A stretch of DNA of 51,464 nucleotides. It comes from Vasconcelosia minhoensis LEGE 07310. Lineage in GTDB: Bacteria; Cyanobacteriota; Cyanobacteriia; Phormidesmidales; Phormidesmidaceae. Positions 25,578 to 34,736 of the stretch are shown here, one piece after another. Each line of letters opens with the position of its first letter. Within the stretch, counting starts at the first letter, position 1. The stretch is from positions 1-51,464 of the forward strand of contig NZ_JADEXG010000038.1 of the NCBI RefSeq assembly GCF_015207255.1. Reading direction: 5' to 3'. A model generated the notes under the pieces. That model did no database searches. It was not told the origin of the DNA and saw only the letters and a list, made by a program, of their open reading frames with translations. The translations under genes were made by a program, and so were the position numbers.

Positions 25578-27182
25578 ATGGCACATGCGCCTATTCACCC
25601 CATGGTCCTCGTCATTCTAGACGGCTGGGGCTATCGAGAAGATACCAACGGCAACGCCGTCACATCGGCTCAGACGCCGGTGATGGATAGCCTTTGGTCA
25701 GCCTATCCGCATACGCTAATCAGTACTTCTGGTAAGCACGTCGGCCTGCCAGAAGGGCAGATGGGCAACTCGGAAGTCGGACATCTGAATATTGGCGCTG
25801 GCCGGGTCGTACCTCAAGAGCTAGTAAGAATTTCTGACGCGGTTGAGGACGGCTCGATTCAAGAAAATCCGGCCCTCTTAGAAGTTTGCCAAAAGGTGCG
25901 GTTCAAGCAGAGTAAGCTACACCTGATCGGGCTGTGTTCTGAGGGTGGCGTGCATTCCCACCTCAACCATTTGTACGGCCTGGTTGAAATGGCTAAGGCC
26001 CAGGACCTTTCTGAAATCTGTATCCATGCGATTACCGACGGACGCGATACGAAACCCACTGACGGCGAACGAGTGATTGCAGAACTGCAAGCCTACCTAG
26101 ATCAGGCTGGCGTCGGCCAGATCGTCACCCTGAGCGGTCGCTACTATGCCATGGATCGCGATCGCCGCTGGGATCGGATTGAAAAGGTTTATCGCGTCAT
26201 GAGCGAAGCGGGTGATGGGCAGACGCACTCGGCTCTAGAGGCGCTGAAGGACGCTTACGAAGCGGGGATCACAGACGAATTTGTCGAACCGGTGCGGCTT
26301 GCGCCCGGAACGATTGAGCCTGACGACGGCATCATTTTCTTTAACTTTCGCCCCGACCGGGCCCGGCAGCTGACCCAGGTGCTGATCGATCCCGACTTTG
26401 ACGGGTTTGAACGAGAGCTGATCGCACCGCTGGCTTTTGTCAGCATGACCCAGTACGATTCCTCGTTTCCAGTCAGGGTGGCCTTTGAGCCCCAAGACCT
26501 GACTAAGATTCTAGGCGAAGTCATTGCCGAACATGGCCTCAAGCAGTTTCGGACGGCAGAGACTGAGAAATATGCCCACGTCACCTATTTCTTTAATGGC
26601 GGTTTAGAAGACCCCCTGCCGGGCGAAGACCGCGAGCTGGTTCCCAGCCCGATGGTAGCGACCTATGACAAAGCGCCTAAAATGTCGGCCCATAAGGTAA
26701 CCGACGTTGCGATCGCGGCCATCCAGAAACGGCAGTATTCGTTCGTTGTGATCAACTATGCCAATCCCGATATGGTTGGCCACACCGGTAAGATTGGCGA
26801 GACTGTAGATGCTTTGGAAACCGTAGATACTGAGCTGGGTCGCCTGCTAGAGGCGACCGTTAGCGTCGGTGGTAGTACGATTATTATTGCTGACCATGGT
26901 AATGCCGAGTACATGTGCGACGAGCAGGGCCGCCCCTGGACGGCACATACGACCAATCCAGTACCGTTCATTCTGGTCGAGGGCGAAGGGCTGAAGGTGC
27001 CCGGGCATGGCACTGAAGTCAACCTGCGGGAAGACGGTCGGCTGGCCGACATTGCCCCGACTATCCTGGAGATTTTAAAGCTGCCGCAGCCAGCGGAAAT
27101 GACCGGGCGCTCAATGATTTTGCCGGCGGCAGCTGAGGTTCGGGCGAACCGAACGCCGGTGCAGGTTTCGATGCAGCGCTAG
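25578..27182 (+). CDS. gpmI: 2,3-bisphosphoglycerate-independent phosphoglycerate mutase
   Basis: This enzyme interconverts 3- and 2-phosphoglycerate in glycolysis and gluconeogenesis, using two Mn ions and a phosphoserine. The chosen ATG gives 534 residues, close to the family norm. VLVILDGWGYRED is the first metal motif, GQMGNSEVGHLNIGAGR holds the catalytic Ser, ITDGRDTKPT and NFRPDRARQL are substrate loops, and IIIADHGNAEYM is the second metal motif. A frame start at 25503 adds 25 unrelated residues and is not favoured. Confidence 0.97.
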   Translation: MAHAPIHPMVLVILDGWGYREDTNGNAVTSAQTPVMDSLWSAYPHTLISTSGKHVGLPEGQMGNSEVGHLNIGAGRVVPQELVRISDAVEDGSIQENPALLEVCQKVRFKQSKLHLIGLCSEGGVHSHLNHLYGLVEMAKAQDLSEICIHAITDGRDTKPTDGERVIAELQAYLDQAGVGQIVTLSGRYYAMDRDRRWDRIEKVYRVMSEAGDGQTHSALEALKDAYEAGITDEFVEPVRLAPGTIEPDDGIIFFNFRPDRARQLTQVLIDPDFDGFERELIAPLAFVSMTQYDSSFPVRVAFEPQDLTKILGEVIAEHGLKQFRTAETEKYAHVTYFFNGGLEDPLPGEDRELVPSPMVATYDKAPKMSAHKVTDVAIAAIQKRQYSFVVINYANPDMVGHTGKIGETVDALETVDTELGRLLEATVSVGGSTIIIADHGNAEYMCDEQGRPWTAHTTNPVPFILVEGEGLKVPGHGTEVNLREDGRLADIAPTILEILKLPQPAEMTGRSMILPAAAEVRANRTPVQVSMQR

Positions 27183-27282
27183 CTCACCCCTGGGCAAATC
27201 GCTGACCGGCTGCTCATCGGCTGCGGTAGGATGGACGAGACGATCTTTAGCCCCGCTTTCAGCAGCGGACGATAAAAAGCCT

Positions 27283-27516
27283 ATGCTGCCAACTGCTGTC
27301 AAAATTGTCTGGGCTGCTTCGGCGGTCGGGCTAGCCATCTTAGTCCTATTACACAGCCCTAAGGGTGACGGTCTGGGCGCTTTGGGCGGCCAGGCTCAGC
27401 TTTTTACCAGCACCAAGAGTGCCGAAACGACGCTTAACCGCGTTACTTGGACATTGACAATCCTGTTTATGGGGCTGACGGTTGTGCTCAGCGCCGGCTG
27501 GCTGCCGCAGGGTTAG
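27283..27516 (+). CDS. secG: Preprotein translocase subunit SecG
   Basis: SecG is the small accessory subunit of the SecYEG translocon. The 77-residue protein has two membrane helices (IVWAASAVGLAILVLLHSP and TWTLTILFMGLTVVLSAG) joined by the family loop GDGLGALGGQAQLFTSTKSAE. It lies 100 bases after gpmI on the same strand, an arrangement that suggests cotranscription. Confidence 0.96.
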   Translation: MLPTAVKIVWAASAVGLAILVLLHSPKGDGLGALGGQAQLFTSTKSAETTLNRVTWTLTILFMGLTVVLSAGWLPQG

Positions 27517-27547
27517 CAATCGTCTAGACAGCGCCGTTTAGCGTCGC

Positions 27548-28900
27548 TTAAAAAATAAACATTAGGGATAACGACCCGCCTTCATCGGCTGGACTAAGCT
27601 GGACTTCGCGAATAAATTCCCGAAAGAAGAAGCGTCGTTCGGATTCCGATAGGTCGAACCAAAACTGCGGAATTGAGGCTGTTTGAGCAGTTTCCTGGAG
27701 ATTGACCGGCGGTAGCTGGGCAAGTTTCTGTCGGACTGTCGCTATTTCAGTCTGAAGTCGATAGGCCCGCAGCTCGGCAGTCTGCGCGTCGAGGATATTG
27801 TTGCTTACGAGCTCGGGTAGCTGGGCGAGCACAGCCTGCTGTTGCTGCAGCCGCTCTAGGAGGCTGGCTTTGATCCCCGCCATCGGTGCGGCGGCAATCT
27901 GAGCCACGGCCTGGGGCAGCTGGGCACAGATTGCGCCAATAGTTTGCTGAAGGACGGTCGAATACGCGATCGCGCCACATTTGGGCTGACGGGGGCAGGC
28001 GACCGGGCGCAGGTAGAGGTAGGACTGGGACTGTCGTGGCTGGGTGACTTGGTTAACCCGAAAGCTCGACCGGCAGCTTTGGCAAACCACAAGACCGGCT
28101 AGGGAATAGGCCACACTCGCTGTGCGGCTAGAGAACTGGCGATTGCGTCGGCGCAGGCGGTCGATCTGAGCCGCTTCTTCTCGACTCAGTAAGGCTGCAT
28201 GGGTGTTGTGGATCAGCCCGTCTGAGTAGGCCGTGTCGCCTCGATAAACGGGATTCTCAAGCCAGCGTTGGCCGGTCGAAACCGCTATCTGCTTGCTATA
28301 TCGCTGGGCGATGTGCCGGACCGCGGCCCGTAGCGAACCGTACAGCAAGTAATGTTCAAAAAACGCTTTTACTATGGTGGCGCTGCCGCGGTCGAGGACA
28401 TAGTGACCCTGGCTGCGCCGGTAGCCGTAGGGCGCTTTGCCCGGGGGCGCTAATCCTTTGAGCCGGTTGCGGGCATGACCCTGACGGATTCGGCGCTGCC
28501 GCTGGGCCGCCTGAATTTCGTCAGCGACCTGCAGCAGCTTCACTTGAGAGCGATCGCGCGGGTCATCCGCTGCCCGATCGGGCGACTCAATTGTGATCAC
28601 AGCCATCCCCAGCGCCTCAATCGCAGACAGCCGCTGAGTCACGCTTGCCAACGTCTCACCCAGTTCGTCCAGCCGCCGCAGCAACAGCCGGTCAGGAGCT
28701 GCCTGACCGGCAGCGGCTAGCAGCTGCTGGAGCTGAGGCCGTTCATCAGTCGGCGGACTGCTGGCTAGGTCGGCATAAATTTGCTCAATCTCCCAGCCCT
28801 GTTGGGTTAAAACATCCGCCCAAGCCTGAGCCGAACTGAGATTGGGATTGGGAGATGATTCCAAAAGCGGATCGCTGTAGCAATAGAGAATGGTCTTCAT
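27548..28900 (-). CDS. Serine recombinase-like protein with degenerate catalytic centre
   Basis: This 450-residue protein has the order of a large serine recombinase: an N-terminal resolvase-like domain (residues 1-140), a recombinase DNA-binding domain (about 150-235, GLAPPGKAPYGYRRSQGHYV), a zinc ribbon (CQSC then CPRQPKC near 290-325) and a coiled-coil C-terminus. The expected YARVS becomes LYCYS: Ser9 is kept but the arginine is Cys7. The DRLxR helix becomes LDELGE (Asp78, Glu79, Glu82), so all three active-site arginines are absent. No flanking element or att-like repeats are seen, and codon use matches its neighbours. This resembles a conserved cyanobacterial XisF-like protein rather than a mobile-element integrase. 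Confidence 0.82.
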   Translation of the reverse strand: MKTILYCYSDPLLESSPNPNLSSAQAWADVLTQQGWEIEQIYADLASSPPTDERPQLQQLLAAAGQAAPDRLLLRRLDELGETLASVTQRLSAIEALGMAVITIESPDRAADDPRDRSQVKLLQVADEIQAAQRQRRIRQGHARNRLKGLAPPGKAPYGYRRSQGHYVLDRGSATIVKAFFEHYLLYGSLRAAVRHIAQRYSKQIAVSTGQRWLENPVYRGDTAYSDGLIHNTHAALLSREEAAQIDRLRRRNRQFSSRTASVAYSLAGLVVCQSCRSSFRVNQVTQPRQSQSYLYLRPVACPRQPKCGAIAYSTVLQQTIGAICAQLPQAVAQIAAAPMAGIKASLLERLQQQQAVLAQLPELVSNNILDAQTAELRAYRLQTEIATVRQKLAQLPPVNLQETAQTASIPQFWFDLSESERRFFFREFIREVQLSPADEGGSLSLMFIF

Positions 28901-29041
28901 TCGGTCTAAAACCCTGTGCAAGTTTAAGAAACACCTGCTGAAACGGTAGCAAAGTCGAATAGCCCGCTAAGGTTAAGACAACTTTGACGGAGTCATTTGG
29001 GCTGGTTTATTTTCTGCGCTTCAGCCTCTATGCTGAGATCT

Positions 29042-29950
29042 ATGATGACTAAGCAGCGTCGAACATCTATCTTGTCGGTTCTGATGGCCACACTGGTGCT
29101 GGGGCTAGCCGTAGGCTGTAGCCAGGACACCGGCGATCGCGTCATCAGCTCAACCCCCGACCAGCCTGGGGACGCTTCTGAAGAAGCCGATGGGGAAGCC
29201 CTGGGGTCGTCTGCTGGGGAAGTCGAAGCGTCTGCCGAAACCGATGAAACCACCGAAACCGATGAAGCGGCTGAAACGGTAGAGGAGAGCGCGGCTGAAT
29301 CAGCGCCGCCGATTGCGCCACATCTGGGCGATAAGCCGATGACGCAGCCCGACCTAGCTATTGGTTCATCCCAGGCGGCTTCCGTTCCCGCCACGGCACC
29401 GCCACGGCAGACCTGCGAAGCGCAAACCCAGGCAGCGATGAACGCCTGTGCCGAGGCTAACTATGACAAAGCCGATGATTATCTCAACCAGGTCCACCAG
29501 GGGCTCAAAAGCAATCTGACCCAGGCAGCTCAGGTTCAGCTGGCTGAGGCCGAGCGCGCCTGGGTTAGCTTTCGCGACCAGAGCTGTGAGTTTGAACGAA
29601 GTCAGTTTGAAAACGGCTCGATCGCGCCGCTGGTCTACTACAGCTGCCTGGAGGCCCTAACCGACCAGCGAACGGCTGAGCTGAAGCAAACCGAGCTGCC
29701 CGAATTGGCCTATGCCCAGGCCGATCAGCAACTCAACCAGGTCTATCGCAACCTCAAAGATAGGCTTGGCCCTGCGGCCCAGGACGGGCTAACCGAGAGC
29801 CAGCTGGCCTGGATTGCGTACCGAGATGCGAACTGCGTTTTTGAAGACCTTCATGCTAAGGCGTTGATTAGCGAAACCCAGTGTCTGGCGCGGATGACTG
29901 AGACCCGTACCGACCAGCTGCAAGCGGCATTGGAGCAGCGCCAGCTCTAG
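29042..29950 (+). CDS. Lipoprotein with two LprI-like (DUF1311) domains
   Basis: This 302-residue lipoprotein has a lipobox AVGC (Cys26). An acidic Glu/Thr/Ala repeat linker covers about residues 35-90. Two tandem domains then follow, each with a Cys pair: LNQVHQGLKSNLTQAAQVQL with WVSFRDQSCEFE and CLEALTDQRTAEL, then LNQVYRNLKDRLGPAAQDGL with WIAYRDANCVFE and CLARMTETRTDQL. These match the lysozyme-inhibitor LprI N-terminal family. Periplasmic protection against lysozyme-like enzymes is known for LprI; the role here is inferred. Upstream ATG (29030) and TTG (28997) starts are possible. Confidence 0.82.
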   Translation: MMTKQRRTSILSVLMATLVLGLAVGCSQDTGDRVISSTPDQPGDASEEADGEALGSSAGEVEASAETDETTETDEAAETVEESAAESAPPIAPHLGDKPMTQPDLAIGSSQAASVPATAPPRQTCEAQTQAAMNACAEANYDKADDYLNQVHQGLKSNLTQAAQVQLAEAERAWVSFRDQSCEFERSQFENGSIAPLVYYSCLEALTDQRTAELKQTELPELAYAQADQQLNQVYRNLKDRLGPAAQDGLTESQLAWIAYRDANCVFEDLHAKALISETQCLARMTETRTDQLQAALEQRQL

Positions 29951-30035
29951 CTTAGCTGGCCAATTCAGGGTTAGGATTGCAATAGGCTCCAGAACTAGGC
30001 CAGAACGAGGCCAAAATGAGAATCGGTGGGATCCC

Positions 30036-30704
30036 TTGGCCTACTTTACTGAGAAACCAGACGACGCCCGGCAGTATGCAGCTGCCCCCGAGCGCAATCA
30101 GCAGCCTATCTTAGAAGTGCTTCAGCAGCAGCTGCCCCGATCGGGAACGGTGCTGGAGGTGGCCAGCGGAACCGGGCAACATGCGCTATTTTTGGCACCG
30201 CGTCTGGCTCCCCGGCACTGGCTGCCCAGCGACCCCAATCCCGTCCTGCGGCAGAGCATTCGGGCCTGGGCAGCCACCGCACCCACACCAACACTGCATC
30301 CGCCTTTAGACCTGGATGTGCAGGCGACGAGCTGGCCGGTCGAAGATGCGCGACTGACCGCAGGGGTTGGCCCGGTTGAGCTCCCACCCATCTGCGCGAT
30401 CGCGGCCATCAACCTCATCCATATCTCCCCTTGGGCTGCTTGCCTGGGCCTCTTAGCCGGAGCGCAGCGGATCTTGCCCCCCGGCGGCATCCTCTATCTC
30501 TATGGCCCTTACCGGCAAAACGGGCAGCATACGGGCCCCAGCAATGCGGCTTTTGACGCGATGCTCCAGCAGCAGAACTCAGACTGGGGTGTCCGCGACC
30601 TGGAAACGGTACAGGCCGACGCCGCCAAGCGGGGATTGCAGCCGCAGGCCGTAATTCCCATGCCAGCCTACAATCTTTCGGTAATTTTTACTCGGACGAG
30701 CTAG
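30036..30704 (+). CDS. DUF938 SAM-dependent methyltransferase-like protein
   Basis: This 222-residue cytoplasmic protein belongs to the DUF938 family. It has a methyltransferase-type motif I (TVLEVASGTGQHALFLA), then HWLPSDPNP, INLIHISPW and GGILYLYGPYRQNGQHT. The start appears to be TTG at 30036 (MAYFTEKPDDARQYAAAPER), with GGTGGG upstream; no in-frame ATG precedes it. The acceptor substrate is unknown. Its stop overlaps the converging YbjQ gene by four bases in a CTAG palindrome. Confidence 0.85.
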   Translation: MAYFTEKPDDARQYAAAPERNQQPILEVLQQQLPRSGTVLEVASGTGQHALFLAPRLAPRHWLPSDPNPVLRQSIRAWAATAPTPTLHPPLDLDVQATSWPVEDARLTAGVGPVELPPICAIAAINLIHISPWAACLGLLAGAQRILPPGGILYLYGPYRQNGQHTGPSNAAFDAMLQQQNSDWGVRDLETVQADAAKRGLQPQAVIPMPAYNLSVIFTRTS

Positions 30705-31027
30705 GCCAAACTAATGGCTGTACCCGTCGCGGTAATCAGCATCAGCACGCCGGTTTCGTCAAGGTTGATCGTATCGGTTTTGATCTGAATGCCAATCACC
30801 GCATCCGCACCGAGCTGGCGAGCGCGATCTTCGAGTTCGCGTAGGGCATCTTGCTGGCCCCGCTCAAAGACGCGCTCGTAGGAGGCCGTACGACCGCCCC
30901 AAAAGTCGCGAATGCTGGCGAAGAAATCACGGAGCATATTGCTGCCGTAGACAACCTCGGCGGTGACAATACCGCGGTAAGCCTGAATATTTTTTCCCTG
31001 AATAAAGTCAGTAGTTGATAAAATCAT
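30701..31027 (-). CDS. YbjQ/UPF0145 family protein
   Basis: This 108-residue protein reads GKNIQAYRGIVTAEVVYGSN, FWGGRTASYERVFERGQQDAL and LGADAVIGIQIKTDTI, the standard pattern of the YbjQ family, which forms a pentamer and is sometimes labelled heavy-metal-binding. No biochemical function is firmly known. It is divergent from the TPR protein gene with a 45-base gap. Confidence 0.92.
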   Translation of the reverse strand: MILSTTDFIQGKNIQAYRGIVTAEVVYGSNMLRDFFASIRDFWGGRTASYERVFERGQQDALRELEDRARQLGADAVIGIQIKTDTINLDETGVLMLITATGTAISLA

Positions 31028-31072
31028 CAGTCTGGCTACAGTTGTGCAATTTCAATCTTAGGAGGTTAGGCC

Positions 31073-32263
31073 GTGCTTAGACCGATAGGCGTATCGACAT
31101 GGCTGCTCAGCGGTATGGGAAGCGCTCTTGTAGCGCTGACGCCAGTGTTCACGCCAGCCCTGACGACGGCAGCTGAGGCGACTGAGCGATCGCCCATAGC
31201 GGCGGGTCACCCCCCGATGGTCCTAGCCCAGGCCAGTACCGACCATCTCTCGGAGCAGCAGAAGCAGCGGCTAAGCGAACTGCTGAACGCGGCCCAGGAG
31301 CACATTGATGCGACCGACTTTGCTGGGGCGATTGCCTTCTATCAGCAGGCCCTGCAAGTCAACCGAGCGGACCCTCGGCTCTATTCTGGGATTGCCTACC
31401 TGCACGCTCGTGAGGGCAACTTTGACTCGGCAGCTGAATACTATCGGCAGGCGATTGAGCGTGAGTCGCGCAATCTGCCTTTCCGCTATGGGCTAGCCTA
31501 CAGTCTCTTTCAAGCAGAGCGCTATCGCGAAGCTGCCTCTGCCTACCGCGACCTGCTCGAAATTGACCGGCGGCAGGCAGAGGCCCAGATTGGCCTGGGC
31601 GGCAGTCTGCTGCGGCTAGAAGACGAAGACGGGGCGCGGCAGGCTTACGAAGCAGCCGTTCGAATTGACCCAAACAACGCCCAGGCCTACGAAGCGATTG
31701 GCATGCTCCATTTCAGTCAGGAAAACTATGACGAGGCCCTGCGAGCGCTAGAGCGATCGCAACAGCTAGATGACAGCCGAGCTAGCGTCTACGCAGCTAT
31801 CGCCGAAATTTGGCTGATCCGAGACCAGCCGGGTCGAGCACTGCCCCAGCTCCAGCGAGCCGTCCAGCTCAATCCTCAACTGTCTGAAGCGCAGTTTCAG
31901 CTGGCCGAAATCTTACGCGCTCAGGGAAATCAGTCAGCTGCTTTGCAGCATTATGAACAGGCGGTCGAATATCAGCCCGACCTGACGCCTGCCCAGGCGG
32001 CCCTGGGCGAAATGCTGCTGGCCCGGGAGCAGTATCTGCGAGCGGTCCTGGCCTACCGTCAGCTCAGCCGCGTTCTACCCCAAGATCCCGGAGTTCGCTA
32101 CAACCTAGCTTTGGCCCTTTGGGGGCAGGGTAATGCTCAAGCCGCGCTGAATACGGTAGAACAGGCGCTGAATCTGTATCAGCGGCAGGAGGATGAGGGT
32201 GGGGTGACCCGAGCCGAAGCGCTGATCGAAGTCTGGCGGCAGGAGGTCGATAAAAATCGCTAG
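31073..32263 (+). CDS. Exported TPR-repeat protein
   Basis: This 396-residue protein has an N-terminal signal peptide or anchor (about residues 1-35). From about residue 60 to 370 it is an array of roughly nine tetratricopeptide repeats with the expected spacing, for example GAIAFYQQALQVNRADPRLY, EAASAYRDLLEIDRRQAEAQ and ALQHYEQAVEYQPDLTPAQA. It starts with GTG behind a GGAGG site. TPR arrays mediate protein-protein contacts; envelope assembly or photosystem assembly roles are common in cyanobacteria, but nothing specific is visible. Confidence 0.88.
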   Translation: MLRPIGVSTWLLSGMGSALVALTPVFTPALTTAAEATERSPIAAGHPPMVLAQASTDHLSEQQKQRLSELLNAAQEHIDATDFAGAIAFYQQALQVNRADPRLYSGIAYLHAREGNFDSAAEYYRQAIERESRNLPFRYGLAYSLFQAERYREAASAYRDLLEIDRRQAEAQIGLGGSLLRLEDEDGARQAYEAAVRIDPNNAQAYEAIGMLHFSQENYDEALRALERSQQLDDSRASVYAAIAEIWLIRDQPGRALPQLQRAVQLNPQLSEAQFQLAEILRAQGNQSAALQHYEQAVEYQPDLTPAQAALGEMLLAREQYLRAVLAYRQLSRVLPQDPGVRYNLALALWGQGNAQAALNTVEQALNLYQRQEDEGGVTRAEALIEVWRQEVDKNR

Positions 32264-32354
32264 ACTAGATTGTTGAACCCATCATCTGAGCTAGGTCAGC
32301 CCGATTATCGCCGCCCCCGATGGTGTCAGACTCCTGCTTGCCCTGGTTGCCGGG

Positions 32355-34736
32355 GTGGGGTTAGCGCTGGCCTTTCAACTCCTGCTGACTAATTTGGGCA
32401 TTGCCCTAGGGCTGACATTGCTGAAGCTGACCCCGCAGCCCTCAGCCCCTATTGCCGAGTCTCATAGGGAATCCCAGTCAAAGGCTGCCGGTTCCAAAGT
32501 AGGACTGCTGGCTGGGCTAGGAGGGCTGCTGACGGTCAACACAGTGCTTTTTGCCAGCTGCTTTTTGGCGGTGAAATTCAGCGCCCTGCGAGGCGCGTTA
32601 GCCGGGGCGGCCCTGGGCAGCATGATCTGGTCGGCCTATCTGCTATTACTCGTCTGGGTAAGCTCTACGGCCATTGGATCGCTGTTTGACACGCTACTCG
32701 GTGCCGTTGCTAAGCTATTTCGCAATCTGCTGGGCGGCCTTAAGTCCGCGATCTCGCCTGATCCCTCCGATTCCGCCGAGTTATCATCACTCAATGAAGC
32801 GGTAGGGTCTCAGCTGCAAGCAACGCTAGCGGCTTTAGAGTCCAGCCGCCAGCTGCTGGCAGCCCAGACGGCTGAGCTATCGTCCGCTCCCAGTCATGAG
32901 GCGGTCAGCCCCGATATCGTGCAATACAATCAGCTGATTGATGTGCTCAAAGCGGCTACTTCTAACCCGGGGTCCCTTAATTCGCCTAACGATCCGCTGA
33001 ACCATCCTTCCGTTAGCCCATCTAGTGGCCCGTCTATCGAAGCAGATGACGCACCAGCGACTTCACCCTCTTCCGGCCTCTTTTCTCGGCTCAGGCAGCT
33101 TGATGCCAGCGCGCTGATGCAAACCGCTCTAAACCGCCTCGACCTTTCAGAGGAGGATATTAAAACGCTCTGGCAGCAGACTCAGCAGTTCGTCGCCGAG
33201 AGTCGCTCCTCTGAGTCGTCAAATGACGCTTCAGAGGAGACTGCATCAGCGCAAACTGCGGATTTCAGCATGGTTCGACTGGAGCTAGAGAACTATCTCA
33301 CGACGCTGCCCGCAGATAGGTTTCAACCAGCGGAGTTCGAGGCCGAGTTTCGCGACCTGCTCTACGACCCAGAGGCCGAGCCAATGGCAGTTCAGGCTCA
33401 GCTAGCTGAGCTTGATAGCGCTGATTTCGCGACCATTCTGGCCCAGCGACAGGATATTGCGCCAGTACAGCAGCGGCAGATTGTGGGCCGGCTGACGAAC
33501 GTTTATAAAGACGTACTGGACGTTTTGGAAGCAGACACAGCTGCGGCAAAGATGGATCTGACCGACGAGATCGCGACCCTCCAAGATAAGCTAGCTACCT
33601 ACTTTCTGTACACCAATACTGACAAGCTAACCGTCGAAGCCATTCAGCCTAAGCTGGAATCATTGATCGAGAATTCCGATCGGCCCTTAGCGCATTGGCA
33701 GGCTCAGTCGCCCTCACTTGATCTAGGTTCAATTGAAGCCATTTTACAGCGGCGATCGCGCCTGAAACCTAACCAATCGGCGGCGCTGCTCGCCGAATTG
33801 CAAAGCGCTTGGCAGCGACTTATCGGCGAGGAGTCCGCAGCAGATGAATCCCTCTCTCAAACAGTAGCCAACACCATCCAGCAGTTTTTTAGCGACCTGG
33901 AAGGGCCTTTATCTATTGAGGATGTTAAACCACGGCTGCTGACCTTTCTAGGGAGCGCGCTGTCTGGAATCGGTCGGCAGGCCGACAAAGTGGATTGGGG
34001 CAGCGTTGCCCAACAGCTCCGTCCGTCCCTGAAGCTACCTGATAAGGAGATCGAATCGCTAGTCCATTGGCTCGCTGAACGCTGGCCACAGCCCCGGCGT
34101 TGGTCAGTGCGAAAAGCGCTGAGGCAGGCCAAAACCCAAACCCAATCGGCCGTCAGCCAGGCGATGTCCCAGGGCAAATCCGTCATAGAGGCAATCCCAG
34201 CCGATCTTAATGGGGCTTCAGACCCACCCGATTTGCAGCTGTTCCAGCTCACCCAGCAGCTTGAAGCCCTGCTTGACCAGGCGGAGACGGGATTAGCCGA
34301 CCTCGGTAAAACGCTGCGCTCGGCGGCTCGCTACAGCAACTTTGACCAAATGGCCGGTCAGGCCCTTGATACTCTTCGCCATCGGCTGCAAGCGCTAAAC
34401 CCAGAACATTGGACTGAGCAGCTACCCGACTCGGTATCGCTGCCTGAATTCTTTGAACCGCTAAAACAGCGGCTAGAATCGACCCAGCGACGGCTTTCTG
34501 ACCAGATTGAAGAAATTCAGGCGCAGGCTCTAGCAGAAGCGAGGTCGCTGCGATTGGCTGCTCAGCAGCGGGCAGACCGCGTTCGGCGGCAGGTCGCCAC
34601 GGCAGCCTGGTGGGTATTCGTGATTGGGCTCACGTCAGGCCTTTCCTCAGCGATAGCAGGCGGCCTAGCGAGTGCCGACCTGAGCCAGTGGCCAAATCTT
34701 CTGGCACTGTGGTCAACTATGGTTTCACCTCAGTAA
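32355..34736 (+). CDS. Large membrane-anchored helical protein, function unknown
   Basis: This 793-residue protein has three hydrophobic segments near the N-terminus (about residues 2-22, 47-73 and 76-110) and one near the C-terminus (about 752-780). Between them is a long, mostly helical soluble region rich in Ala, Gln, Leu and Ser, with coiled-coil-like stretches. No catalytic motif is recognised. Start choice is unusual: GTG at 32355 leaves the first helix incomplete, while the open frame upstream continues the hydrophobic run (LLLALVAGVG) with no ATG. The 3' end overlaps the converging glycosyltransferase gene by 20 bases. Confidence 0.7.
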   Translation: MGLALAFQLLLTNLGIALGLTLLKLTPQPSAPIAESHRESQSKAAGSKVGLLAGLGGLLTVNTVLFASCFLAVKFSALRGALAGAALGSMIWSAYLLLLVWVSSTAIGSLFDTLLGAVAKLFRNLLGGLKSAISPDPSDSAELSSLNEAVGSQLQATLAALESSRQLLAAQTAELSSAPSHEAVSPDIVQYNQLIDVLKAATSNPGSLNSPNDPLNHPSVSPSSGPSIEADDAPATSPSSGLFSRLRQLDASALMQTALNRLDLSEEDIKTLWQQTQQFVAESRSSESSNDASEETASAQTADFSMVRLELENYLTTLPADRFQPAEFEAEFRDLLYDPEAEPMAVQAQLAELDSADFATILAQRQDIAPVQQRQIVGRLTNVYKDVLDVLEADTAAAKMDLTDEIATLQDKLATYFLYTNTDKLTVEAIQPKLESLIENSDRPLAHWQAQSPSLDLGSIEAILQRRSRLKPNQSAALLAELQSAWQRLIGEESAADESLSQTVANTIQQFFSDLEGPLSIEDVKPRLLTFLGSALSGIGRQADKVDWGSVAQQLRPSLKLPDKEIESLVHWLAERWPQPRRWSVRKALRQAKTQTQSAVSQAMSQGKSVIEAIPADLNGASDPPDLQLFQLTQQLEALLDQAETGLADLGKTLRSAARYSNFDQMAGQALDTLRHRLQALNPEHWTEQLPDSVSLPEFFEPLKQRLESTQRRLSDQIEEIQAQALAEARSLRLAAQQRADRVRRQVATAAWWVFVIGLTSGLSSAIAGGLASADLSQWPNLLALWSTMVSPQ

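Noticed and set aside
27548-28900. Mobile element or integrase carried by a prophage
   Set aside because: No att-like direct repeats, cargo genes or composition shift flank the recombinase-like gene, and its catalytic arginines are absent.
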